Part shown: positions 45,873 through 54,738 of the stretch, in pieces
How positions within the stretch are numbered: position 1 is the stretch's first letter
How the letters are laid out: each line of letters starts with the position of its first letter
DNA from: Veillonella sp. DNF00869
GTDB taxonomy: Bacteria; Bacillota; Negativicutes; Veillonellales; Veillonellaceae
Assembly: GCF_001553345.1 (NCBI RefSeq)
Contig: NZ_KQ960771.1
Location: forward strand, 245,452 to 309,451
Length of the DNA: 64,000 bases
Direction of reading: 5' to 3'
Notes under the pieces: model-generated
Seen by the model: only the letters and a program-made list of their open reading frames with translations
What the model was told of the DNA's origin: nothing
The model's database searches: none
Made by a program: the position numbers and the translations under genes

Positions 45873-45978
45873 ATAAGTAATATAAAATTATAACTATTTT
45901 CAAACAATGGAATCGCTATGGGCAGAGATATCTTTATAGGTATCCTAAGCATGTATAACCTAAACGATATACTAATAC

Positions 45979-46785
45979 TTAGATTTCTTCTACAGGCTTA
46001 CCTGCCACAATCGATTTGATAGGTTCAAAACTATGACGATGTAATGGCGTAATGCCAAGGTCTTTTATCGCCTGCTTATGTACATCTGTATAATATCCTT
46101 TATGGATCGCAAACCCAAATCCTGGATACTCTTCATCCATAGCTTCCATGAAGCGGTCCCGTGTTACTTTTGCTACAATGGAAGCAGCCGCAATAGATGC
46201 ACTTTTAGAGTCTCCTTTAATCAAAGATTCTACAGGTACCTCTAAATCTGGTAATTTCATCGCATCCGATAATACAGCCTCTGCCTGTACTGGCAAATTA
46301 CGAATCGCCTCATACATAGCTTGTCGTGTAGCCTCATAAATATTGAGTGTATCAATGACTTCTGCCTTATAGGACACACAGTGTACCGCTACTGCTACCT
46401 CCATGATTTGATCAAATAAGGTATCTCGTTTTTCTGGCGTTAGTTTTTTGGAATCGTTCAACCCTACTAGCTTGCAATGAGGTGGTAAGATAACAGCTGC
46501 TACTGTCACAGGACCTGCAATAGGACCTCTACCTACTTCATCTACACCAGCGATTAGGTATTTTCCTTCCTCGTAAAAGCTTTCTTCATAAGCGTACATA
46601 GCTTCTAAACGCTGTTGCTCCTCTAAGACTTTTTTCTGCTTTCGCAAATACACACCAGCTGCGTGTTTCACGGATTCACGAGAATCTTCTAATGCCCATT
46701 GTACATAATCAAAAGGGCATTCACCTTGCAGTAGATTTTTAATATCTTTAACTTTAAGTTCCTCAAACTCACTCTTCGTCAACAT
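45979..46785 (-). CDS. rnhB: Ribonuclease HII
   Basis: About 268 residues from the ATG at 46785 (GAGGAG upstream), overlapping the ylqF end by 17 bases. The N-terminal 70 residues are a helical extension found in Firmicutes RNase HII. The catalytic core has GVDEVGRGPIAGPV (Asp-Glu motif), LNDSKKL and the SIAAASIVAKVTRDRF segment. It removes RNA from RNA-DNA hybrids, including single ribonucleotides. Confidence 0.96.
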   Translation of the reverse strand: MLTKSEFEELKVKDIKNLLQGECPFDYVQWALEDSRESVKHAAGVYLRKQKKVLEEQQRLEAMYAYEESFYEEGKYLIAGVDEVGRGPIAGPVTVAAVILPPHCKLVGLNDSKKLTPEKRDTLFDQIMEVAVAVHCVSYKAEVIDTLNIYEATRQAMYEAIRNLPVQAEAVLSDAMKLPDLEVPVESLIKGDSKSASIAAASIVAKVTRDRFMEAMDEEYPGFGFAIHKGYYTDVHKQAIKDLGITPLHRHSFEPIKSIVAGKPVEEI

Positions 46786-47662
46786 AGTACGGCTCCTCAT
46801 CGACGCCATCAAAGGTAATGTATCCCAATTTATTATTTCTGTAATCCGTCAAAATCACACGGCGCACCTTGTCATAATCTACGACGCCACCGCTTACCAA
46901 ACAACCACGACGACGACCAATAGCCTCTAACATGGTATCTACGGATGTACGCTCTTCTTCCGTCAATTTATAACGCTCATGCAATAATGTCGGTTCATGC
47001 TCTTCTAAATATGCCAACAACTGCTTGATAACAGAATCTAAATCATACACATCGTCGGAAATAGCTCCTGTCATCGCTAACCGAGCTGCTGCTCGTTGGT
47101 CTTCAAACTTAGGCCATAATACACCTGGTGTATCTAATAGTTCAAGATTTTTACCTACTTTTACCCATTGTTGCCCCCGAGTATGACCCGGTTTATTAGC
47201 AGTTCTTGTTGCTGCTGATCCAGCTAGTTTATTAATTAGTGTAGATTTACCTACATTGGGTATCCCTAGAATCATAGTACGTACTGTACGACCTTTAATT
47301 CCTTTTTTTAGCCATCTATCGATGATGGGCTGTGCTAAGGATTCTACGGTTTTCACGAGTTGCTTATTTCCTTTGCCATTTTTAGAATCAATAGCAATAG
47401 CATGAATACCTTCGTTTTTGAAAAATTCAATCCATTCTTTTGTAGCTTTTGGATTTGCTAAATCGCATTTATTTAAAATCACTACATGTGGCTTATCACC
47501 TATCAACTCGCGAATAACTGGATTCGCACTACTGCGAGGAATACGTGCATCTAGTAATTCGATAACCACATCAACTTTCTTTTTATGTTCCGTAATCATG
47601 CGTGTGGCTTTTGCCATATGGCCAGGGAACCACTGCACGATCGGAAAAATTTCTTGACTCAT
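46769..47662 (-). CDS. ylqF: Ribosome biogenesis GTPase YlqF/RbgA
   Basis: 297 residues. The circularly permuted GTPase order is visible: NKCDLA (G4, about 60-65) before the P-loop GIPNVGKSTLIN (G1, about 131-142) and DTPG (G3). The N-terminus QWFPGHMAKATR is the family signature. It assembles the late 50S subunit, around L16. It lies between rplS and rnhB, a conserved order in Firmicutes. Confidence 0.96.
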   Translation of the reverse strand: MSQEIFPIVQWFPGHMAKATRMITEHKKKVDVVIELLDARIPRSSANPVIRELIGDKPHVVILNKCDLANPKATKEWIEFFKNEGIHAIAIDSKNGKGNKQLVKTVESLAQPIIDRWLKKGIKGRTVRTMILGIPNVGKSTLINKLAGSAATRTANKPGHTRGQQWVKVGKNLELLDTPGVLWPKFEDQRAAARLAMTGAISDDVYDLDSVIKQLLAYLEEHEPTLLHERYKLTEEERTSVDTMLEAIGRRRGCLVSGGVVDYDKVRRVILTDYRNNKLGYITFDGVDEEPYYVDEE

Positions 47663-47860
47663 ATTTCACCTATTCGTCTATTATCTATATCATATGCTCA
47701 TTTTACTGTTATTTTTTTCTGCTAATCTAATATCTTTTATGACATACTACTATCAAACTATATACATTTTATGAAAGTATATAAAATCGACTATCAAGTA
47801 GCAAACTCCTATCTATAACTTCATAACTAATATGCCCTACTATTTAGCAGTTTCTAAAGG

Positions 47861-47908
47861 AAATAAAAAAAGGCTAGCCATAGACTTACGTCTCATGGCT
47901 AACCCTTT
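47861..47908 (-). terminator. Intrinsic terminator after rplS
   Basis: Stem TTAGCCAT...ATGGCTA with an inner GAC/GTC and a T7 run on the minus strand, directly after the rplS stop. It separates rplS from ylqF. Confidence 0.9.
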
Positions 47909-47912
47909 TAAA

Positions 47913-48254
47913 TTAGCGTTTTTCGCGAATACGAGCAGCTTTACCAGTAAGGCTACGTAAGTAGTACAATTTAGCACGACGAACGATACCGCGACGAGTT
48001 ACTTCGATTTTTGCTAGACGTGGGCTGTGAAGTGGGAATACACGTTCAACACCAACGCCAGAAGCGATACGACGAACTGTGAAAGTTTCACGAACGGAAC
48101 CACCTTGACGGTTGATTACCAAACCTTCGAAAACCTGAATACGTTCACGGCTACCTTCCACGACTTTAACGTGTACTTTTACAGTATCACCAGCGCGGAA
48201 CTCAGGAATGTCAGAGCGAAGCTGTTCTTTTTCTAATACATCAATAATATTCAC
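47913..48254 (-). CDS. rplS: 50S ribosomal protein L19
   Basis: 113 residues, standard length. Family segments include [22 protein letters not shown] (in pieces), [13 protein letters not shown] and [17 protein letters not shown]. Start is a GTG at 48254 with AGGAGG upstream. L19 sits at the 30S-50S interface. It has its own promoter and terminator, so it is monocistronic. Confidence 0.98.
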   Translation of the reverse strand: MNIIDVLEKEQLRSDIPEFRAGDTVKVHVKVVEGSRERIQVFEGLVINRQGGSVRETFTVRRIASGVGVERVFPLHSPRLAKIEVTRRGIVRRAKLYYLRSLTGKAARIREKR

Positions 48255-48330
48255 GATTTTTTCCTCCTATTTTGCAGACGTTCGTTACTTACACCTTATA
48301 AGCAGAGGACCATCTCAAATTAACAGTATT

Positions 48331-48360
48331 ATTCTATCACAAAAGAAAGTTTTTATGCAA
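48331..48360 (-). promoter_or_regulatory. Promoter and leader of rplS
   Basis: TTGCAT (48355-48360), 18-bp spacer, TAGAAT (48331-48336). About 70 bases of leader follow before the GTG. A Firmicutes-type L19 leader RNA could lie here, but I cannot confirm its fold. Confidence 0.5.
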
Positions 48361-48381
48361 GCATAAAAATTAAAATTTATC

Positions 48382-49275
48382 CTATTTTCCCTCCACAAAT
48401 TGACGTAATCGTTCAATACGTTTTTCTGTAGCTGGATGTGTGCTATAGAGTTTGCTCATGAGCCCACTTTCACCGGTTTCAACTGTATAATTGCGTAAGG
48501 TAATCAATGCATTATGGAGTTCAGCACCTAAGCCGATTTCATAAGCATATTTATCAGCTCGGTACTCCGCTCGTCTACCTGTGAATAAGTCAATCATGAC
48601 CAAAGGCGCCTTAATGACCCACTGCATAAATAGAATTTGTAAAACTACGAGAAGATAAAAAATCTGCACAATGAATGTAATTACTGGCAGTCGTAAATAT
48701 TGAATCCATAATATGACACGAGCGAAGAGTTCATACACACGAATGCACATTTGTCCCAAATAGTTCATATAGAAGCAAGAGAATCCATAGGCTCCATCTT
48801 TATGATGAATATGCCCCATTTCGTGAGCCACTATACCTAGTAATTCGTCATATGGCAGCTGTATGATAGCCCCCGTATTGAGACAAATTCGATTATGTCC
48901 CATTGCAAAGGCGTTGATGGAATCATCATTTTTGATAAACCAATCGAATTGCGACATATCGATGCCCGTATGGTTTTGTATATCCTTCTGAATCATCTGT
49001 AGAATCTCTACCTCTTGCCCTATTGGTCGACGCCCCCCATAGAGCCACATGGTAATGCGATGAAACCAAGGAATTTGCGCTAGTGCCGCCACAAGTAACA
49101 CAGAGGTACCTGCTACGGCATAGCTAATATTTTCCAGGTTAATACGCACATGAAAGAGGTCCATCGCTTTCATCAAAAACGGATGATCAATAGGCCCAAA
49201 GATAACCTGGTACATATACACAATACTGCCAATGATGAATAGATTGGCAAAAAATGTTAGTACTGTAACAATCAT
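48382..49275 (-). CDS. M48-family membrane metalloprotease
   Basis: 297 residues. Hydrophobic segments lie near 1-25 and 55-75, with zinc motif HEMGHIHH (about 150-157) and a Glu ligand probably in RRAEYRADKYA (about 240-250). The C-terminal STHPATEKRIERLRQF matches the HtpX-like end. It resembles HtpX but lacks close identity to the copy at 5882. It follows glyS by six bases and seems part of the glyQS transcript. Substrate unknown. Confidence 0.88.
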   Translation of the reverse strand: MIVTVLTFFANLFIIGSIVYMYQVIFGPIDHPFLMKAMDLFHVRINLENISYAVAGTSVLLVAALAQIPWFHRITMWLYGGRRPIGQEVEILQMIQKDIQNHTGIDMSQFDWFIKNDDSINAFAMGHNRICLNTGAIIQLPYDELLGIVAHEMGHIHHKDGAYGFSCFYMNYLGQMCIRVYELFARVILWIQYLRLPVITFIVQIFYLLVVLQILFMQWVIKAPLVMIDLFTGRRAEYRADKYAYEIGLGAELHNALITLRNYTVETGESGLMSKLYSTHPATEKRIERLRQFVEGK

Positions 49276-49281
49276 ATGACC

Positions 49282-51315
49282 CTACTTCAATTTACCCAAG
49301 TTACTTACTTCATAAGTCATACGCAATAATTGAAGACGATTTTGTTTTACAGCTTCATCTTTATCCATAACCATAACATGCTCAAAGAATGTTTCAATAT
49401 AAGGGACCAAAGATTCTGCAAAGCTTACCGCTTTCACATAGTCTCCAGCTTCTAGGGCATTACGATTCGTTGTATACACAGGTAGTGCCGCTTTGTACAA
49501 GGCTTGTTCGGAATCTTCTTTCAATAAGGATTCGTCAACGCCTGTGAAAGTCACGTCTTTCACCATGTTGAAAATACGTGTGTAAGCTTGCATTAATGGT
49601 TCATTTTCATCCAAACGGTTGGCTGTTAAGGCTTGTCCTAACCCTTCTGCCAGTGCTACAGTCACAGTCTCTTGGCTCAATACGATATCTACTACTTGAT
49701 ATGGCATACCTTGTTCTAACAAGATATTTTTCAAGCGAAGGATAAAGAAGTTTTCTAATTGACCTAGTAATTCTTCTTGTTTTTCACTAGCCACGCCCAA
49801 TAATTCCATCGCTTTTACCCAGATTGGACGCATGGACAAGGACCATTTGCTATTCATCAAGATGTTGATAATACCAATGGTTTGACGGCGCAATGCATAT
49901 GGATCTTGAGAACCTGTTGGAATTAAACCACGGCTGAAAGTAGCTACAATCGTATCCACTTTATCTACGATACTCAAAATACGTCCTGCATCTGTAGCAG
50001 GTAAAATATCCACTGCAAAACGAGGTAAGTATTGTTCAAAAATGGCGTCCCCTACGGCTGGTGTTTCGCCATCTAGTAAAGCATATTCTTTACCCATAAT
50101 ACCTTGTAATTCAGTAAATTCGCTGACCATGCCTGTAGTTAAGTCTGTTTTAGCAAGATGTGTAGCACGTTCTAAGGTAGCTGTATCTGCAAAGCCTACT
50201 TCTTTTGCTAAGGCAGCACCTAATGTTAATAGACGTTCTGTTTTATCTTTCAAATTGCCCAACCCTTCTTGGAAGACAATTTTTGTCAATGCTTCATAAC
50301 GACCTGCTAATGGGGTTTTACGGTCTTCATTAAAGAAGAATTTCGCATCATCTAAACGAGCACGAAGCACACGTTCATTACCAGCTGCCACAACTTCTAA
50401 GGATTTGCTATCCCCATTGCGAACTGTCAAGAACATAGGAAGCAATTTTCCTTTGCCATCCACCATTGGGAAGTAACGTTGATGGTCTTTCATTGGTGTA
50501 ATGATGCAATCAGATGGCAACGCTAAATAGCTTTCATCAAAGGTACCACAAAGAGCCGTTGGATATTCTACTAGGTAAGTAACTTCTTCTAATAAGTCTT
50601 CGTCCCACACCACTGTAGCACCTTTCGTAGCTGCTAGTTCTGTTAATTGTTTACGAATTGTTTCACGACGTACGTCTTGGTCGATCATAATGAAGTTCTT
50701 AGTTAACGTATCTACATAGTCTTTTGGTTCAGCTATAGTCAATTCAGATTCACCAAGGAAACGATGTCCACGGCTCACGTTCGTGCTTGTTACATTGGCA
50801 AATGTCACTGGCACCACGTCTTGACCGTACAATGCCACCAACCAACGTACTGGGCGTACAAAACGCTCTTCTAAATCGCCCCAATGCATAGATTTAGGGA
50901 AACTTAATCCTGTAATCAAAGATGGCAATACGTCAGATAAGACTTCTTTTGTATCTAAACCAGCTGTCGTTGTGTCAGCAAAGATGTAGCCATCTACTAC
51001 TTTCAATTCAGATACATCTAATCCTTTACCTCGAGCAAAACCGATGGCTGCTTTTGTAGGGTTACCGTCTCCATCATAGGCGATAGATACAGATGGACCT
51101 TTGTGAGTTTCATGAACATCTTCACCACGTTCTGCTACATCATTGATCAACAAAGCTACACGACGAGGTGTGGCGTATACTTTTACAGCGCCATGTGGAA
51201 TATGACGCTCTGCCAAAGCCGCTGTCGCCAATTCACCTAATTGTTTGATAATATTTGGCAAAAATCCCGCAGGAATTTCTTCTGCCCCAATTTCAAAGAG
51301 TAAATCCTTAGCCAT
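49282..51315 (-). CDS. glyS: Glycyl-tRNA synthetase beta subunit
   Basis: 677 residues. The N-terminus LLFEIGAEEIPAGFLPN and central LEERFVRPVRWLVAL are typical of GlyS, and an anticodon-binding helical C-terminus follows (about 560-677). It pairs with GlyQ as an alpha2beta2 enzyme charging tRNA-Gly. It starts two bases after the glyQ stop. Confidence 0.97.
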   Translation of the reverse strand: MAKDLLFEIGAEEIPAGFLPNIIKQLGELATAALAERHIPHGAVKVYATPRRVALLINDVAERGEDVHETHKGPSVSIAYDGDGNPTKAAIGFARGKGLDVSELKVVDGYIFADTTTAGLDTKEVLSDVLPSLITGLSFPKSMHWGDLEERFVRPVRWLVALYGQDVVPVTFANVTSTNVSRGHRFLGESELTIAEPKDYVDTLTKNFIMIDQDVRRETIRKQLTELAATKGATVVWDEDLLEEVTYLVEYPTALCGTFDESYLALPSDCIITPMKDHQRYFPMVDGKGKLLPMFLTVRNGDSKSLEVVAAGNERVLRARLDDAKFFFNEDRKTPLAGRYEALTKIVFQEGLGNLKDKTERLLTLGAALAKEVGFADTATLERATHLAKTDLTTGMVSEFTELQGIMGKEYALLDGETPAVGDAIFEQYLPRFAVDILPATDAGRILSIVDKVDTIVATFSRGLIPTGSQDPYALRRQTIGIINILMNSKWSLSMRPIWVKAMELLGVASEKQEELLGQLENFFILRLKNILLEQGMPYQVVDIVLSQETVTVALAEGLGQALTANRLDENEPLMQAYTRIFNMVKDVTFTGVDESLLKEDSEQALYKAALPVYTTNRNALEAGDYVKAVSFAESLVPYIETFFEHVMVMDKDEAVKQNRLQLLRMTYEVSNLGKLK

Positions 51316-51316
51316 C

Positions 51317-52198
51317 TTATTTATCTCCTTTCAACAATGGGAAACCAAGTTCTTCTCGTTTCGCCAAATAGTTTTGCGCACAAATACGAGCCATGTTACG
51401 AACACGGCCGATGAAAGCTGTTCTTTCAGAAATAGAAATGGCACCACGTGCATCTAACAAGTTAAATGTATGAGAACATTTTAATACATAATCGTAGGCC
51501 GGCAATACAAATCCTAATTGACATACACGTGTCGCCTCTGCTTCGTACATGTCGAACAATTTGAACAACATATCTGTATCGGCTAATTCAAAGCTGTATG
51601 TAGATTGTTCTACTTCGTTCGCATGCCATACATCGCCATATGTGTATTGTTCATTCCATTGTAAATCGTATACATTTTCTACGCCTTGAATGTACATAGC
51701 CAAACGTTCTAAGCCGTATGTAATTTCTACAGACACTGGTTTTACATCGATAGAGCCTACTTGTTGGAAATAAGTAAATTGCGTTACTTCCATGCCATCT
51801 AACCAAACTTCCCAACCAAGCCCCCAAGCGCCTAATGTTGGAGATTCCCAGTTATCTTCTACAAAACGGATATCGTGATCTTCCGCATGAATACCAAGAG
51901 CCGCCAAACTTTGTAAGTATAATTCTTGAATATTGTCCGGAGACGGTTTAATGATAACTTGAAATTGGTGATGTTGGAACAAACGATTCGGATTGTCACC
52001 ATAGCGACCGTCTGCTGGACGACGGGATGGCTCTACATAACATACAGACCAAGGTTCAGGCCCTAAAGCATGTAAGAAGGTAGCTGGGTTCATAGTACCC
52101 GCCCCTTTTTCAATATCATACGGTTGTTGCAAAATGCAACCTTGTTCACCCCAGAAGTTTTGGAGTGTAAAAATCATCTCTTGAAATGTCATTTCCAT
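51317..52198 (-). CDS. glyQ: Glycyl-tRNA synthetase alpha subunit
   Basis: 293 residues. It has the class II catalytic motifs for Gly[21 protein letters not shown] (about 17-36), [18 protein letters not shown] and QVIIKPSP. It binds ATP and glycine and makes glycyl-adenylate. It is the first gene downstream of the T-box, so both subunits respond to uncharged tRNA-Gly. Confidence 0.98.
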   Translation of the reverse strand: MEMTFQEMIFTLQNFWGEQGCILQQPYDIEKGAGTMNPATFLHALGPEPWSVCYVEPSRRPADGRYGDNPNRLFQHHQFQVIIKPSPDNIQELYLQSLAALGIHAEDHDIRFVEDNWESPTLGAWGLGWEVWLDGMEVTQFTYFQQVGSIDVKPVSVEITYGLERLAMYIQGVENVYDLQWNEQYTYGDVWHANEVEQSTYSFELADTDMLFKLFDMYEAEATRVCQLGFVLPAYDYVLKCSHTFNLLDARGAISISERTAFIGRVRNMARICAQNYLAKREELGFPLLKGDK

Positions 52199-52222
52199 TC
52201 CTCCTTATGTTTTACAGGGAAT

Positions 52223-52447
52223 AAAAAAAGTCCCTGCAACGAAAATCGCTACAGGGACGAGATATACCCGCGGTTCCACCCTAATTGGCTAATGCCCTCT
52301 TTTAAAAAATAGCCTTTACTAATTGTCCACACTTAGTATGGTACAACGTTCCTGCTCATGCTCCACAGCGCCTTCTACTCCATTGTGAGCTTGCACCATC
52401 CTCACTCGCTATGGGGAGTATACTCCTCTGCTTCATCGCCTATGTAT
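52223..52447 (-). promoter_or_regulatory. Glycine T-box leader
   Basis: The T-box sequence AGGGTGGAACCGCGGG (52267-52282) is perfect. Upstream on the minus strand lies the stem I apical pattern AGCGAGTGAGGATGGTGCAAGC. A GGC triplet in GAAGGCGCTG (52370-52372) fits a glycine specifier. The terminator is a 12-bp GTCCCTG... stem (52230-52258) with a T7 run (52223-52229), just before glyQ. Confidence 0.93.
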
Positions 52448-52454
52448 ATATACT

Positions 52455-52483
52455 ATTGTATGGATAAAAGCGGTTAGTGTCAA
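52455..52483 (-). promoter_or_regulatory. Promoter of the glyQS operon
   Basis: TTGACA (52478-52483), exactly 17-bp spacer, TACAAT (52455-52460), directly upstream of the T-box leader. Confidence 0.85.
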
Positions 52484-52570
52484 GGTGTATCCATCTAATC
52501 GACAATGTAAATTCTTAATTGCTTTTATTGTACCCTTATTTCTCAATAATCACGAAATATGTTCAGTAGA

Positions 52571-53242
52571 TTATTTTTCCAAAAACATCTTACACCATTC
52601 CATGTTCTCTATCCACATGGCCGTTTCATATTCGATATCTTCCATTTCCGTAATAGCTGAGATTACCGCAATACCGTCCACTGGTTCCGCTAACACATCA
52701 TCAAAATTATCTCGATTGATACCACCAATAGCCACCATAGGAATAGTTGGATTATGAGCACGTAAAGCTAAAATTAATTCGGGCCCTCGCACAGTTTTGG
52801 CATCTTTCTTTGTACTTGTCGCATACATAGGACCTACGCCGATATAATCCACATAGTCCAACTTTGTGTTCTCTAACTCTTCTACAGAGTTAATAGACGT
52901 CCCCACAAGGGCGTGAGGCAATCGTTTGCGTACTTCGTCAAGGTCCATATCGTCTTGTCCCAGATGGACGCCATCAGCGCCTATCTTTTCAGCTAATTCT
53001 ACATCATCATTAATGATGAAAGGCACACCATATTCCTTACAAATGTGTTGTAACTCTCGTGCCAACTGTTCTTTTTCCTCCCCTACAAGAGCTCCTTCTC
53101 CTTTTTCACGAAGTTGAAAGCAAGTAATACCGCCTTTACAAGCTTCTGTAAGGTTCTTGTGAATATCCTTCGTATTCAGTGTTCCACAAATGAAGTACAA
53201 CCCCATCATGGAGCGCACTGTATCTATATCATGATGTTTCAA
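52571..53242 (-). CDS. thiE: Thiamine-phosphate synthase
   Basis: 223 residues, a TIM barrel. Motifs include CFQLREKGEGA (about 39-49), FIINDDVELAEKIGADGVHLGQDD (in pieces, about 75-98), YIGVGPMYATSTKKDA and PMVAIGGINRDN. It joins HMP-PP and thiazole phosphate to make thiamine phosphate. It follows thiD by about 95 bases and probably lies on the same TPP-riboswitch transcript. Confidence 0.96.
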   Translation of the reverse strand: MKHHDIDTVRSMMGLYFICGTLNTKDIHKNLTEACKGGITCFQLREKGEGALVGEEKEQLARELQHICKEYGVPFIINDDVELAEKIGADGVHLGQDDMDLDEVRKRLPHALVGTSINSVEELENTKLDYVDYIGVGPMYATSTKKDAKTVRGPELILALRAHNPTIPMVAIGGINRDNFDDVLAEPVDGIAVISAITEMEDIEYETAMWIENMEWCKMFLEK

Positions 53243-53336
53243 AATAATCCTCGTTTCTTATATAACAACCAAAACAGATTACTTATAGTATACCACGACA
53301 CTAAGTATGGTTGATATGATATGGATCATACCTGTA

Positions 53337-54143
53337 TTACTCAGAATATTCATCCCCATAGGCCATATGATTCACCGGTCCATTGCCTGTGCCCAGTCCT
53401 GGATTATGTAAGATAGCTAACCGAATATATTCTTTACCAATCGTAATAGCATCTTCCACGGATTTACCTTTAGCTAGTTCTGCTGTTATGACAGCTGAGA
53501 ATGTGCAGCCTGTACCGTGAGTATGTACTGTGTCGTATTTAGGACTAGTCCAAGACCGGCGCATGGACATAGTATCTTTTGTAAACAAGTAATCTGTCGC
53601 TTCATCTCCGATATGACCGCCTTTGATGATGACCGCTTGAGGGCCCAATTCTTGTAATATACGAATCCCTGCTGTATGCAAAGCTTCTACCGTATCGATT
53701 TTCATATCTGCCAACACTTCCGCTTCACTGCGGTTGGGCGTAATCAATGTAGCCTTAGGAATTAATGTACTTTGCAAGGCTTTCACAGCCTCATCGGAGA
53801 TAAGACGGTCCCCGCTGGTGGCAATCATCACTGGGTCTAATACATAGGGTACCTTAGGATCAATATAAGTACCGATGAGTTCCATCATTTCTGCTGTGGC
53901 TAACATGCCTGTTTTTACTGCTTCTGGCACGATATCAGTATACACCGATTGTAACTGTGCTTCAATCATAGATACATCCATATGAGCAATCTGTGTCACA
54001 CCTTTCGTATTTTGCGCTACTACAGATGTAATGACAGCCATACCATAGACGTGACGACTTTGAAAGCTTTTCAAGTCCGCCATCACCCCTGCACCACCTG
54101 TTGGATCTGTTCCTGCAATCGTTAACGCTCTATGTAATTTCAT
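53337..54143 (-). CDS. thiD: Hydroxymethylpyrimidine/phosphomethylpyrimidine kinase
   Basis: About 268 residues from the ATG at 54143, which has AAAGGAG upstream; longer frames read through the riboswitch terminator and are not real. It has the family N-terminus ALTIAGTDPTGGAGVMADLK and C-terminal THGTGCTFSAVITAELAKG (anion hole). It makes HMP-PP from HMP. The TPP riboswitch at 54215 precedes it. Confidence 0.96.
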   Translation of the reverse strand: MKLHRALTIAGTDPTGGAGVMADLKSFQSRHVYGMAVITSVVAQNTKGVTQIAHMDVSMIEAQLQSVYTDIVPEAVKTGMLATAEMMELIGTYIDPKVPYVLDPVMIATSGDRLISDEAVKALQSTLIPKATLITPNRSEAEVLADMKIDTVEALHTAGIRILQELGPQAVIIKGGHIGDEATDYLFTKDTMSMRRSWTSPKYDTVHTHGTGCTFSAVITAELAKGKSVEDAITIGKEYIRLAILHNPGLGTGNGPVNHMAYGDEYSE

Positions 54144-54164
54144 AGGTATCTCCTTTACTAGTAA

Positions 54165-54195
54165 CAAAAAAGAACCAATCCTTGGGACGGTTCTT
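54165..54195 (-). terminator. Expression-platform terminator of the thiD TPP riboswitch
   Basis: AAGAACC/GGTTCTT stem with an inner TCC/GGA and a T-run on the minus strand, ending before the thiD ribosome site. Confidence 0.8.
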
Positions 54196-54214
54196 GTACA
54201 ATTCCTAGTATTCG

Positions 54215-54305
54215 ATACCATCCACTTTCCTACGCCAGCATTATCTGATTCAGGTCTAGGGTTTTGATACTCATCAATCTCAGCATAAACACCCCTAGTG
54301 GTTCT
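54215..54305 (-). promoter_or_regulatory. TPP riboswitch upstream of thiD-thiE
   Basis: Minus-strand TPP aptamer: ACTAGGGGTG, then TGCTGAGAT, AACCCTAGACCTGA, TCAGATAATGCTGGCGTAGG and GGAAAGT. All core elements of the thi-box are present. Confidence 0.96.
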
Positions 54306-54317
54306 TATATTAATTTA

Positions 54318-54346
54318 GTTATAACATGAAATAGTACCCAATGCAA
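54318..54346 (-). promoter_or_regulatory. Promoter of thiD-thiE
   Basis: TTGCAT (54341-54346), 17-bp spacer, TATAAC (54318-54323), about 13 bases before the aptamer. Confidence 0.7.
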
Positions 54347-54459
54347 TACAATAAATAACAGTTGAGCTATTTTCACTATTAAGATATTTTTTCTCAATAT
54401 AGATATTCATATAGTCTATGTATTTCATATAATACATTAGATTCACCTATACATTCCTA

Positions 54460-54488
54460 TTGACGTAGTATCATTCAATTCGTATAAT
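54460..54488 (+). promoter_or_regulatory. Promoter of cytX
   Basis: TTGACG (54460-54465), 17-bp spacer, TATAAT (54483-54488), just before the second TPP aptamer. Confidence 0.85.
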
Positions 54489-54493
54489 ACATC

Positions 54494-54581
54494 TATAAGG
54501 GGTGCTCACTGAAGTGGGCTGAGAAGTAGCTACGTGTTACTAACCCATAACCTGATTTGGATAATGCCAACGTAGGGATAT
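54494..54581 (+). promoter_or_regulatory. TPP riboswitch upstream of cytX
   Basis: Plus-strand TPP aptamer: AGGGGTGCTCACTG, GGGCTGAGAAG, AACCCATAACCTGATTTGG and ATAATGCCAACGTAGGGA. It is followed about 100 bases on by a terminator hairpin. Confidence 0.96.
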
Positions 54582-54680
54582 ATTAGTATATTTTTGTAGT
54601 ACCTATACAAACACATAAGGGCACATTACCATATGGTTCCTATTTGCAATACTAGGTATCTTAAGAATATCTATCATCTA

Positions 54681-54710
54681 GAGGCTAATCATTTTGGATT
54701 AGTCTTTTTT
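54681..54710 (+). terminator. Expression-platform terminator of the cytX TPP riboswitch
   Basis: GGCTAATC/GATTAGTC stem with a short loop and T6, ending about 18 bases before the cytX ribosome site. Confidence 0.88.
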
Positions 54711-54738
54711 GTTCCCACTGGCATGGATAGGAGTATTC

